DNA from: Marinosulfonomonas sp. | GTDB lineage: Bacteria; Pseudomonadota; Alphaproteobacteria; Rhodobacterales; Rhodobacteraceae | Reading direction: 5' to 3' | Assembly (NCBI GenBank): GCA_019090845.1 | Contig: JAHRVD010000248.1 | Location: 1 to 21,802, forward strand | DNA: 21,802 bases | Shown: positions 15,673 through 21,802 of the stretch, piece by piece | Layout of the letters: each line of letters opens with the position of its first letter | How positions within the stretch are numbered: position 1 is the first letter of the stretch | Program-made: the position numbers and the translations under genes | Notes under the pieces: model-generated | Database searches by the model: none | What the model saw: only the letters and a program-made list of their open reading frames with translations | What the model was told of the DNA's origin: nothing

Positions 15673-16872
15673 ATGGAACCACTTAGCTGGGGCGCTATCA
15701 TCACCCGCATCTTTTTGCAGTTCGGTCCGGTATGGATCGCGCTGATCGCAACTTTCGCACTGTCGATTGCCTATAAACGCAAACTGGGTCTTTACGGCAA
15801 ACTTTTTGACAGCACGATCGGAATGATCGGTTTTGCGCTGGTTATGTTCTGGGTTTTTACGGCGATTATCGGCGGTCCGCTCGACATGATCGTCACCCAT
15901 GACGCCCTGACCCAAATTTCCGGGCTAAAGAACAAGACTCCGGGGATAGCTGTGCCGGGTGCCGAGGAAAAAGAGCTGTATTCCTACTACCTCTTGGGGG
16001 GCGATAATCTGGCGCGCGATGTCTTTAGCCGAATGGTCAAAGGCAGCTGGGTGGTGGTCGCAATTGCGCCGCTGGCGACAGTGTTTGCCTTCATGGTCGG
16101 GATCACGCTTGGCCTGCCGGCGGGGTATTTCGGCGGCAAACTGGACACGCTGTTGTCATTCTTTGCCAACCTGATCCTCGCGTTTCCGGTGATTTTGCTG
16201 TTTTACCTGCTGGTCACCCCGGAAATCGTTGAAACCGGCATCCCCAGTTACATGGCGGCCGTGCTATTTATCTTTCCGCTTATCTTTGCGGCAGTATTGC
16301 TTAACTCGCGCTACCATACTCAGCCGCGGATACGCACACCAATGATGATCGGCGTTCTGGTGGTGCTTGGCTGGCTTTATCTTTCAACCATTTCAGAGGT
16401 CGGCAGCAAGATCGCCGTCCTGCCCGCTTATCTTGACGGGTTCGATGTGCCCGGCGGCATCCTTGTGGTCTTTGTGTCGGTCGTATTTGTGAACTCGCCA
16501 ACCGTGTTTCGGATCGTGCGTTCGCTGGCAATGGACATCAAGACGCGTGACTATGTGGCCGCCGCACAGACCCGTGGCGAAGGCGCGTGGTATATCATGC
16601 TATGGGAAATCCTGCCCAATGCCCGCGGCCCGCTGATCGTCGATTTTTGCCTGCGGATTGGATATACGACGATCTTGCTGGGAACGCTTGGGTTTTTCGG
16701 CCTTGGCCTGCCCCCTGAAAGCCCGGACTGGGGATCAACGATCAACGAAGGGCGCAAACTGTTGTCAATCTACCTGCACCCAGCACTGCCACCGGCGCTG
16801 GCGCTGCTCAGCCTTGTTTTGGGGCTGAACCTGCTGGCGGACGGATTGCGTGAAGAAAGCCTGAGGGACTGA
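15673..16872 (+). CDS. ABC transporter permease, DppC/OppC type, enlarged
   Basis: This is the second membrane subunit. The family motif LLGGDNLARDVFSRMVKGSW lies near residue 110, PAGYFGGKLDTLLSFFANLI follows, and the coupling loop is TRDYVAAAQTRGEGAWYIML then WEILPNARGPL. The C-terminus has GTLGFFGLGLPPESPDWGS. At 399 residues it is about 100 longer than usual DppC proteins. There is an extra N-terminal helix (VWIALIATFALSIAY) before the standard first helix. There is also an insertion of roughly 75 residues between the LLAFPVILL-like helix and the coupling loop, holding two more hydrophobic segments (AAVLFIFPLIFAAVLL and MMIGVLVVLGWLYL). Start: ATG with GAGGGG upstream. The ATPase gene follows after one base. 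Confidence 0.94.
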   Translation: MEPLSWGAIITRIFLQFGPVWIALIATFALSIAYKRKLGLYGKLFDSTIGMIGFALVMFWVFTAIIGGPLDMIVTHDALTQISGLKNKTPGIAVPGAEEKELYSYYLLGGDNLARDVFSRMVKGSWVVVAIAPLATVFAFMVGITLGLPAGYFGGKLDTLLSFFANLILAFPVILLFYLLVTPEIVETGIPSYMAAVLFIFPLIFAAVLLNSRYHTQPRIRTPMMIGVLVVLGWLYLSTISEVGSKIAVLPAYLDGFDVPGGILVVFVSVVFVNSPTVFRIVRSLAMDIKTRDYVAAAQTRGEGAWYIMLWEILPNARGPLIVDFCLRIGYTTILLGTLGFFGLGLPPESPDWGSTINEGRKLLSIYLHPALPPALALLSLVLGLNLLADGLREESLRD

Positions 16873-16873
16873 C

Positions 16874-18958
16874 ATGACAAAATCTGATTATGATGGCCCG
16901 ATCCTAGAAATCGACAAACTGTCGATCTCATTCTTTACCCGCCTGCGCGAAATTCCTGCGGTGATGGATTTTTCCTGCGTTGTTCAACCGGGCGAAGCAA
17001 TGGGGCTGGTGGGCGAAAGCGGCTGTGGCAAATCCACGGTTGCGCTTGGCGTGATGCAGGATCTGGGCGTCAACGGGCGCATTGTCGGTGGTTCGATCAA
17101 GTTCAAGGGGCGCGATCTGAATGCGATGTCCCAAGAAGAACTGCGCGCCATTCGCGGCTCTGAAATTGCGATGATATATCAGGAACCGATGGCCAGCCTG
17201 AACCCGGCAATGAAAATCGGCAGACAATTGATGGAAGTGCCGATGATCCACGAGGGCACCAGTGCGGCCGAGGCCTATAAGATGGCCCTAGAGGTGGTCA
17301 CGGACGTGAAGCTGCCCGACCCGGAACGCATCCTGAAAAGCTTTCCACACCAACTGTCAGGTGGCCAGCAACAGCGCATCGTGATCGCGATGGCGCTGAT
17401 GTCCAAGCCCGCATTACTGATACTGGACGAACCGACCACAGCACTTGATGTGACGGTCGAGGCCGGGATCGTGCAACTGGTCAAGGCTCTGGGCAAGAAA
17501 TATGGAACCTCGATGTTGTTCATCTCGCACAACCTTGGGCTGGTGCTGGAAACCTGTGACCGCATTTGCGTGATGTATTCGGGCGAGGCGGTCGAGACCG
17601 GCTCGATCGAAGATGTTTTTGACAAGATGCAGCACCCCTATACGCAGGCGCTGTTCCGCTCGATCCCGCTGCCTGGTGCTGACAAAAACACCCATCCACT
17701 GGTGGCAATTCCGGGCAATTTCCCGCTGCCCCATGAACGCCCAAAGGGCTGCAATTTCGGCCCCCGCTGCGACTATTTTGAGTCCGGTCGCTGTGACACC
17801 GGCGATGTTCGAATGGATGAGATTGAGGGCGACGACCGCCACGGCTCGCGCTGCGTGAAATTCCGAGAAATTGACTGGGACGCCCCAATCACGGTCAGCG
17901 AGGCCAAAGAAAAAGCCGAAATAGGCGAGGTTGTTTTGAAAATGGACAACCTGAAGAAATATTATGAGGTGGCGGCGAATGCGCTGTTTGGTGGTGGCGA
18001 CAAAAAGGTGGTCAAGGCCAACGAAACCCTAAGCTTTGAGGCGCGCGAATCTGAAACACTGGCAATCGTCGGCGAGTCAGGCTGTGGTAAATCCACATTT
18101 GCCAAGGTTCTCATGGGGTTGGAAACGGCCACGGATGGGGAAATTCTGCTGGATGGCAATAACATCCAGGATATTCCAATTCAGGATCGCGGAACCGACA
18201 TCGTGTCTTCTATCCAGATGGTTTTCCAGAACCCGTTTGACACGTTGAACCCGTCAATGACCGTCGGTCGCCAGATTGTGCGGGCGCTGGAAATCTTTGG
18301 CATTGGTGACAATGACGCCGACCGTCAGCAACGCACGCTGGAACTGCTTGATCTGGTGAAACTGCCGCGTGAATTTGCCGAGCGTATGCCGCGCCAGTTG
18401 TCGGGTGGCCAGAAACAGCGCGTCGGAATTGCACGCGCGTTTGCCGGTGGTGCGCGGATCGTTGTGGCCGATGAACCAGTCTCGGCACTGGATGTGTCGG
18501 TGCAGGCGGCGGTGACTGATCTGTTGATGGAAATCCAGCGCGAAGAAAAAACCACGCTGCTGTTCATCAGCCATGACCTGTCGATTGTGCGTTATCTGGC
18601 TGATCGGGTGATGGTGATGTATCTGGGGCATGTGGTGGAAATGGGCGACACGGATCAGGTATTCTCGCCCCCCTACCACCCCTATACCGAAGCCTTGTTG
18701 TCGGCTGTGCCGATTGCCGACACATCGGTTGAAAAACAACAGATCGTGCTGGAAGGCGACATTCCTTCAGCGATGAACCCGCCCCCTGGCTGCCCGTTCC
18801 AGACCCGCTGCCGCTGGAAAGGCGATGTTGCGGATGGTCTGTGTGACAAGGACGTGCCGCCAATGCGCACGCTGGCGAACGGTCATGAGATCAAATGTCA
18901 TCTGCCCGAAGATGTGCTGGCCCGGATGGAGCCGGTGATTAAAATGGCTGCCGAATAG
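16874..18958 (+). CDS. Fused double ATP-binding protein of a peptide-type ABC importer (DppD-DppF fusion)
   Basis: This 694-residue protein carries two ABC ATPase domains and powers both permeases alone. Domain 1: Walker A GESGCGKST at 47-55, signature LSGGQQQR at 161-168, Walker B LLILDEPTTALD. Domain 2: Walker A GESGCGKST at 400-408, LSGGQKQR near 510, VVADEPVSALD. Each domain is followed by an oligopeptide-transporter C-terminal extension with cysteines: GCNFGPRCDYFESGRCD with SRCVKF after the first, and GCPFQTRCRW with GLCDK and IKCHL after the second. Start: ATG one base after the second permease stop (TGACATG), indicating coupling. The fusion is common for this transporter class. The substrate is not revealed. 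Confidence 0.95.
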   Translation: MTKSDYDGPILEIDKLSISFFTRLREIPAVMDFSCVVQPGEAMGLVGESGCGKSTVALGVMQDLGVNGRIVGGSIKFKGRDLNAMSQEELRAIRGSEIAMIYQEPMASLNPAMKIGRQLMEVPMIHEGTSAAEAYKMALEVVTDVKLPDPERILKSFPHQLSGGQQQRIVIAMALMSKPALLILDEPTTALDVTVEAGIVQLVKALGKKYGTSMLFISHNLGLVLETCDRICVMYSGEAVETGSIEDVFDKMQHPYTQALFRSIPLPGADKNTHPLVAIPGNFPLPHERPKGCNFGPRCDYFESGRCDTGDVRMDEIEGDDRHGSRCVKFREIDWDAPITVSEAKEKAEIGEVVLKMDNLKKYYEVAANALFGGGDKKVVKANETLSFEARESETLAIVGESGCGKSTFAKVLMGLETATDGEILLDGNNIQDIPIQDRGTDIVSSIQMVFQNPFDTLNPSMTVGRQIVRALEIFGIGDNDADRQQRTLELLDLVKLPREFAERMPRQLSGGQKQRVGIARAFAGGARIVVADEPVSALDVSVQAAVTDLLMEIQREEKTTLLFISHDLSIVRYLADRVMVMYLGHVVEMGDTDQVFSPPYHPYTEALLSAVPIADTSVEKQQIVLEGDIPSAMNPPPGCPFQTRCRWKGDVADGLCDKDVPPMRTLANGHEIKCHLPEDVLARMEPVIKMAAE

Positions 18959-18982
18959 GGTTTTCCAATTATAACGTCCCAG

Positions 18983-19321
18983 ATGTCTGATTTTGCGCCA
19001 CTTCCCACGCCGCCCTATTACGCGGTAATTTTCAGTGCCCGGCGCACTGAGGGTGACTTTGGTTATGACGCGATGGCCGAAAAAATGGCCGAAATGGCGG
19101 CCGCTCAGCCGGGATATTTGGGTATTGAAACGACGCGCAACGACGCCGGGTTTGGCATCACGGTCAGCTATTGGGCTGATGAGGCGGCGCTGGTGAACTG
19201 GAAAAATGTCTCAGAGCATGCATTGGCGCAAAAATTGGGGCGCGAGCGGTGGTATTCCTATTACACGGTGCGGGTCGCTAAGGTTGAGCGTCACTATGAC
19301 GGGCCCGAGGGGCGCAGTTAG
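18983..19321 (+). CDS. Antibiotic biosynthesis monooxygenase (ABM) fold protein
   Basis: This 112-residue protein matches the ABM dimeric ferredoxin-like fold. The first strand is [10 protein letters not shown], then a helix with [20 protein letters not shown], then the strand [19 protein letters not shown], a helix [13 protein letters not shown], and the last strand [12 protein letters not shown]. Members include cofactor-free quinone oxygenases and haem-degrading enzymes, and many have no known substrate. The [11 protein letters not shown] segment is typical of the family's stress-responsive branch. It follows the ATPase gene by 24 bases with no clear ribosome site, so it is probably the last gene of the operon. 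Its stop overlaps the end of the convergent lytic transglycosylase gene by four bases. Whether it acts on the transported compound is unknown. Confidence 0.88.
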   Translation: MSDFAPLPTPPYYAVIFSARRTEGDFGYDAMAEKMAEMAAAQPGYLGIETTRNDAGFGITVSYWADEAALVNWKNVSEHALAQKLGRERWYSYYTVRVAKVERHYDGPEGRS

Positions 19322-19911
19322 CTGCCCAGTATCGCCCGGACATATTTCTGGGTTTCGGAATATGGCGGAATACCGCGATATTTCGCAACCGCCTCTGGCC
19401 CGGCATTATAGGCCGCCAGCGCCAGCCGCCACGAACCAAACCGGTCATACATCTGGCGCAGATAGCGCGCGCCACCTTCCAGATTTTGCTTTGGGTCATG
19501 GGCGTTGACGCGCAAAAATTTTGCGGTTTGTGGCATCAATTGCGCCAGACCAATTGCCCCCTTATGTGAACGCGCACCAGCGTTCCAACCACTTTCCTGT
19601 TGAACAAGCCGCAAAAACAGCGCTTCTGGTATGTCATATTGTGCTGCAAAACCGCGCGCCAGATCGACAAATGGCCCCCTAAAATTACCAGCCATTGCAA
19701 AGGCTTGCGGTGTTCCGGGGACGATTGCGCGCGGTGGTTGCAAACGGATCGAACCAGAATATTGCGACGCTGCGCGATTATCCAGCACATCCAGTTGCGA
19801 CTGAAACAGACCGACGCGCGATTTGGACGACAGATTTATTGAATCCGCGGCCGCCACAGATGGCAACGCCACGCATAAAACCAAAAATGCCCCACCCAAA
19901 CGTACTAACAT
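19318..19911 (-). CDS. Secreted lytic transglycosylase (Slt/MltE-like)
   Basis: These enzymes cleave peptidoglycan glycan strands with formation of 1,6-anhydroMurNAc in the periplasm. The 197-residue product has a signal peptide ([19 protein letters not shown], cleavage near residue 21). A linker of about 60 residues follows, then a C-terminal SLT domain with [20 protein letters not shown] (catalytic Glu E106), [32 protein letters not shown] and [12 protein letters not shown]. The ATG at 19911 is chosen over an in-frame TTG at 19923 because it follows GGGGTG by 5 bases and gives a normal signal peptide. No lipobox is seen, so it should be soluble or peripherally bound. It converges with the ABM-type gene and diverges from ssb. 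Confidence 0.93.
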   Translation of the reverse strand: MLVRLGGAFLVLCVALPSVAAADSINLSSKSRVGLFQSQLDVLDNRAASQYSGSIRLQPPRAIVPGTPQAFAMAGNFRGPFVDLARGFAAQYDIPEALFLRLVQQESGWNAGARSHKGAIGLAQLMPQTAKFLRVNAHDPKQNLEGGARYLRQMYDRFGSWRLALAAYNAGPEAVAKYRGIPPYSETQKYVRAILGS

Positions 19912-19954
19912 CAGACACCCCAAAAACTGCCAGCCCCGTTTATCACCAGAAAAC

Positions 19955-19975
19955 CCGGACTTCCAGAAATTCCGG
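19955..19975. promoter_or_regulatory. 21-bp imperfect dyad between the transglycosylase gene and ssb
   Basis: CCGGA at 19955-19959 and TCCGG at 19971-19975 bound a 21-base dyad in which 8 of 10 base pairs match, with an inner TTCCAGAA core. It lies 44 bases before the transglycosylase start and 77 before ssb, in the 140-base divergent gap that must hold both promoters. It does not match the GTTC-N7-GTTC LexA site of alphaproteobacteria. The protein that would bind it is unknown. Confidence 0.35.
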
Positions 19976-20051
19976 CCATTAAGGCATGTTTAACCAAGAT
20001 CGGCTGGTGTAGGTTTGGAAAAATTCACGCAGAATCGACGGGAGATCGGAT

Positions 20052-20540
20052 ATGGCGGGTTCAGTAAATAAGGTGATTCTGGTTGGCAATCTGGGCGCTG
20101 ACCCAGAAGTGCGGACATTTCAGAACGGCGGCAAAGTGTGCAACCTGCGCATTGCCACGTCTGAAAACTGGAAAGACAAAAACACCGGCGAGCGGCGCGA
20201 AAAGACCGAATGGCATACTGTCGCGGTGTTTTCCGAAGGGCTGGTTCGGGTCTGCGAGCAATACCTGAAAAAGGGCTCCAAGGTCTATATCGAGGGCCAG
20301 TTGCAAACCCGCAAATGGCAGGATCAGTCGGGCAATGACCGCTATTCAACCGAAGTGGTTTTGCAGGGCTTTAACGGCACTTTGGTGATGCTTGATGGTC
20401 GCAGTGGCGGCGGTCAGGGTGGCGGCGGTGGCGGTCAGGGTGGCGGCTATATGGCCGATCAGTCCGGCGGATATGGCTCCAGCCAATCCGGCCAGGCAAA
20501 CAATGCGCCAAGCGACATGGACGACGAAATTCCGTTCTAG
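20052..20540 (+). CDS. ssb: Single-stranded DNA-binding protein
   Basis: SSB coats single-stranded DNA in replication, repair and recombination and recruits partner proteins by its C-terminal tip. The 162-residue protein has the OB-fold at 1 to about 110 ([20 protein letters not shown], then [11 protein letters not shown] and [19 protein letters not shown]). A glycine/glutamine-rich flexible linker follows, and then the acidic partner-binding tip MDDEIPF. Start: ATG with GGGAG 8-10 bases upstream. It is transcribed away from the lytic transglycosylase and runs towards aroB, leaving only 20 bases between the two stop codons with no visible terminator. Confidence 0.98.
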   Translation: MAGSVNKVILVGNLGADPEVRTFQNGGKVCNLRIATSENWKDKNTGERREKTEWHTVAVFSEGLVRVCEQYLKKGSKVYIEGQLQTRKWQDQSGNDRYSTEVVLQGFNGTLVMLDGRSGGGQGGGGGGQGGGYMADQSGGYGSSQSGQANNAPSDMDDEIPF

Positions 20541-20560
20541 CACCCGATTAGCGATAACAA

Positions 20561-21679
20561 TCAAGCAGGACGCGCCGCCAGTTGCGCGTCCAGCACCTGC
20601 CGGATCACCGCCGTGTCCACATCGCTGGCAACAAATGCCTGCCCGATGCCACGCGCCAGAATGAACCGCAGCTTGCCATCCACCACTTTTTTGTCCTGCG
20701 CCATCAGATCAAGCAATCCATCCGCGTCAGGCAGATCGCCGGGGATGTCGGCCAGATCGGTCTTCATCCCCATAGCCCGCAGATGCGCACGCACACGGCT
20801 TGGGTCTTCTTGTGAACATAGGCCAAGCTGGGCCGATGCCTCAAACGCCAAAGCACAGCCAACGGCCACACCTTCCCCATGCATCAGCCGCTCGCCGTAT
20901 CCGGTTGCGGATTCTAGGGCGTGGCAAAACGTATGCCCAAGGTTCAGCAAGGCGCGATCCCCCTGCTCGGTTTCATCACGCACCACGATATCAGATTTCA
21001 TCTGAACCGAATGGCGAACGGCTTGGATGCGCGCGGCCATATCGCCAGCGGCCATCGCCGGGCCGTTTTGTTCAAGCCATTGAAAAAAATCAATATCCCC
21101 AAGCAGCCCATATTTCACCACCTCACCGTAACCGGCCAGAAAATCACGCCGGGGCAAGGTTGAAAGCACGTCTGTATCGGCCAGCACTAACGAGGGCTGG
21201 TGGAACGCCCCAATCAGGTTTTTGCCTTGGGGCGCATTGATCCCGGTCTTGCCGCCAACCGAACTGTCGACCTGTGCCAATAGCGACGTTGGTATCTGCA
21301 TAAACCGAACACCACGGCGCAGAATTGACGCCGCAAACCCGGCAAGATCACCGATTACCCCGCCCCCAAGCGCAACGACCACATCACGCCGCTCGGTTTT
21401 TTCGGCCAACAGCCATTCCACAGCGCGCGAAAGATGGGGCCATGTTTTTGTGGTTTCGCCAGCGGGCAGTTTTAGCGCGCTCATCGTGATGCCAGCGTCC
21501 CCAAGCCCCGCCTTAAGCGCCGCCAAATGGTGCGCTGCTACGTTTTCGTCCGTCAGAACGGCCACCCGCGGGCGGTCCAGTAACGACGCGATCTCTGCCC
21601 CTGCCCGCCCGATCAAACCTTGCCCGATGCGAACCTGATATTCACGTCCGGGCAAAGGAACATTGACGATTTCAACCAT
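20561..21679 (-). CDS. aroB: 3-dehydroquinate synthase
   Basis: AroB cyclises DAHP to 3-dehydroquinate, the second step of the shikimate pathway, using NAD and zinc. The 372-residue product has VVALGGGVIGDLAGFAAS with the NAD-binding glycines and the downstream IPTSLLAQVDSSVGGKTGIN. Next comes GKNLIGAFHQP, then GYGEVVKYGLL with the first metal-binding Glu, LGHTFCHALE and HGEGVAVGC with the metal-binding histidines. Length is normal. The ATG at 21679 comes directly after the aroK stop codon (TAGATG), so the pair is translationally coupled. It converges on ssb. Confidence 0.97.
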   Translation of the reverse strand: MVEIVNVPLPGREYQVRIGQGLIGRAGAEIASLLDRPRVAVLTDENVAAHHLAALKAGLGDAGITMSALKLPAGETTKTWPHLSRAVEWLLAEKTERRDVVVALGGGVIGDLAGFAASILRRGVRFMQIPTSLLAQVDSSVGGKTGINAPQGKNLIGAFHQPSLVLADTDVLSTLPRRDFLAGYGEVVKYGLLGDIDFFQWLEQNGPAMAAGDMAARIQAVRHSVQMKSDIVVRDETEQGDRALLNLGHTFCHALESATGYGERLMHGEGVAVGCALAFEASAQLGLCSQEDPSRVRAHLRAMGMKTDLADIPGDLPDADGLLDLMAQDKKVVDGKLRFILARGIGQAFVASDVDTAVIRQVLDAQLAARPA

Positions 21680-21802
21680 CTAATTAGTCTCCAGCAGGTC
21701 GCCGTGATCCAACAAAACGCTGATCACTTTCTCGGCCATTTGATCAATCGAAAAATTGCGCTGTGCATCAACGGTCAGTTCGGCCTGTGCATAGCTTGGT
21801 TC
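21680..21802 (-). CDS. aroK: Shikimate kinase, C-terminal 40 residues (gene runs off the right edge)
   Basis: AroK phosphorylates shikimate to shikimate 3-phosphate. Only the last 40 codons and a TAG stop are in the window: EPSYAQAELTVDAQRNFSID, then a final helix QMAEKVISVLLDHGDLLETN. The P-x-Y-x-x-A-x-L-x-V segment is what shikimate kinases show after the lid region, but the P-loop and catalytic residues are outside. The identification is supported by the abutting aroB, since aroK-aroB is a standard pair. Confidence 0.85.
   Translation of the reverse strand, partial: EPSYAQAELTVDAQRNFSIDQMAEKVISVLLDHGDLLETN

Noticed and set aside
15148..15915. Minus-strand open frame of 255 codons opposite the two permease genes
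   Set aside because: Its translation is dominated by His, Gln, Asp and Arg, as expected for the reverse complement of hydrophobic membrane-protein codons.
20541..20560. Search for a bidirectional terminator between ssb and aroB
   Set aside because: The 20 bases hold no dyad or T run, so termination must occur inside the opposing genes or depend on Rho.

Overview
The window is a chromosomal segment from an alphaproteobacterium, most likely a Rhodobacteraceae (Roseobacter-group) member. This rests on the gene order pyrH-frr-uppS-cdsA-dxr-rseP-bamA-ompH-fabZ-lpxA-lpxI, on LpxI (the DUF1009-type UDP-diacylglucosamine hydrolase) in place of LpxH, on the wording of the protein sequences, and on a moderately high GC content with tightly packed genes. 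No rRNA, tRNA, CRISPR array, insertion sequence or prophage gene is visible, and nothing looks recently acquired.

Left half (1-10515, minus strand): one long cell-envelope cluster read from right to left. It makes UMP kinase (pyrH), ribosome recycling factor (frr), undecaprenyl diphosphate synthase (uppS), CDP-diglyceride synthase (cdsA), DXP reductoisomerase (dxr), the site-2 protease RseP, a 41-residue membrane miniprotein not described elsewhere as far as I know (4882-5007), BamA, an OmpH/Skp-like chaperone, FabZ, LpxA and the N-terminal part of LpxI. Together they supply isoprenoid precursors and the lipid carrier, phospholipid precursors, lipid A and the outer-membrane protein insertion machinery. 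lpxD, which often lies between ompH and fabZ in other proteobacteria, is not there. Many junctions overlap or touch (uppS/cdsA ATGA, cdsA/dxr TGATG, fabZ/lpxA abutting), so translational coupling is likely.

Middle (10516-11554): divergent from pyrH is miaA on the plus strand. Its conserved N-terminus reads in frame only from a CTG codon at 10679.

Right-centre (11692-19321, plus strand): an AraC-family regulator is followed by a peptide/nickel-type (Dpp/Opp-like) ABC importer. It has a Tat-exported family 5 solute-binding protein, two enlarged permeases, a fused double ATPase, and a small ABM-fold protein at the end. The 176-bp gap between the binding-protein gene and the first permease gene holds four successive inverted repeats. 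The substrate is unknown. This is the most accessory-looking part of the window.

Right end (19318-21802): a secreted lytic transglycosylase (minus) and ssb (plus) diverge from a 140-bp region containing a 21-bp dyad. Then come aroB and the C-terminal 40 residues of aroK (both minus), with aroK ending immediately before the aroB start.

No gene-free stretch exceeds 300 bases once the miniprotein is counted. The larger gaps are 10516-10678, 11555-11691, 12493-12736, 14399-14574 and 19912-20051.
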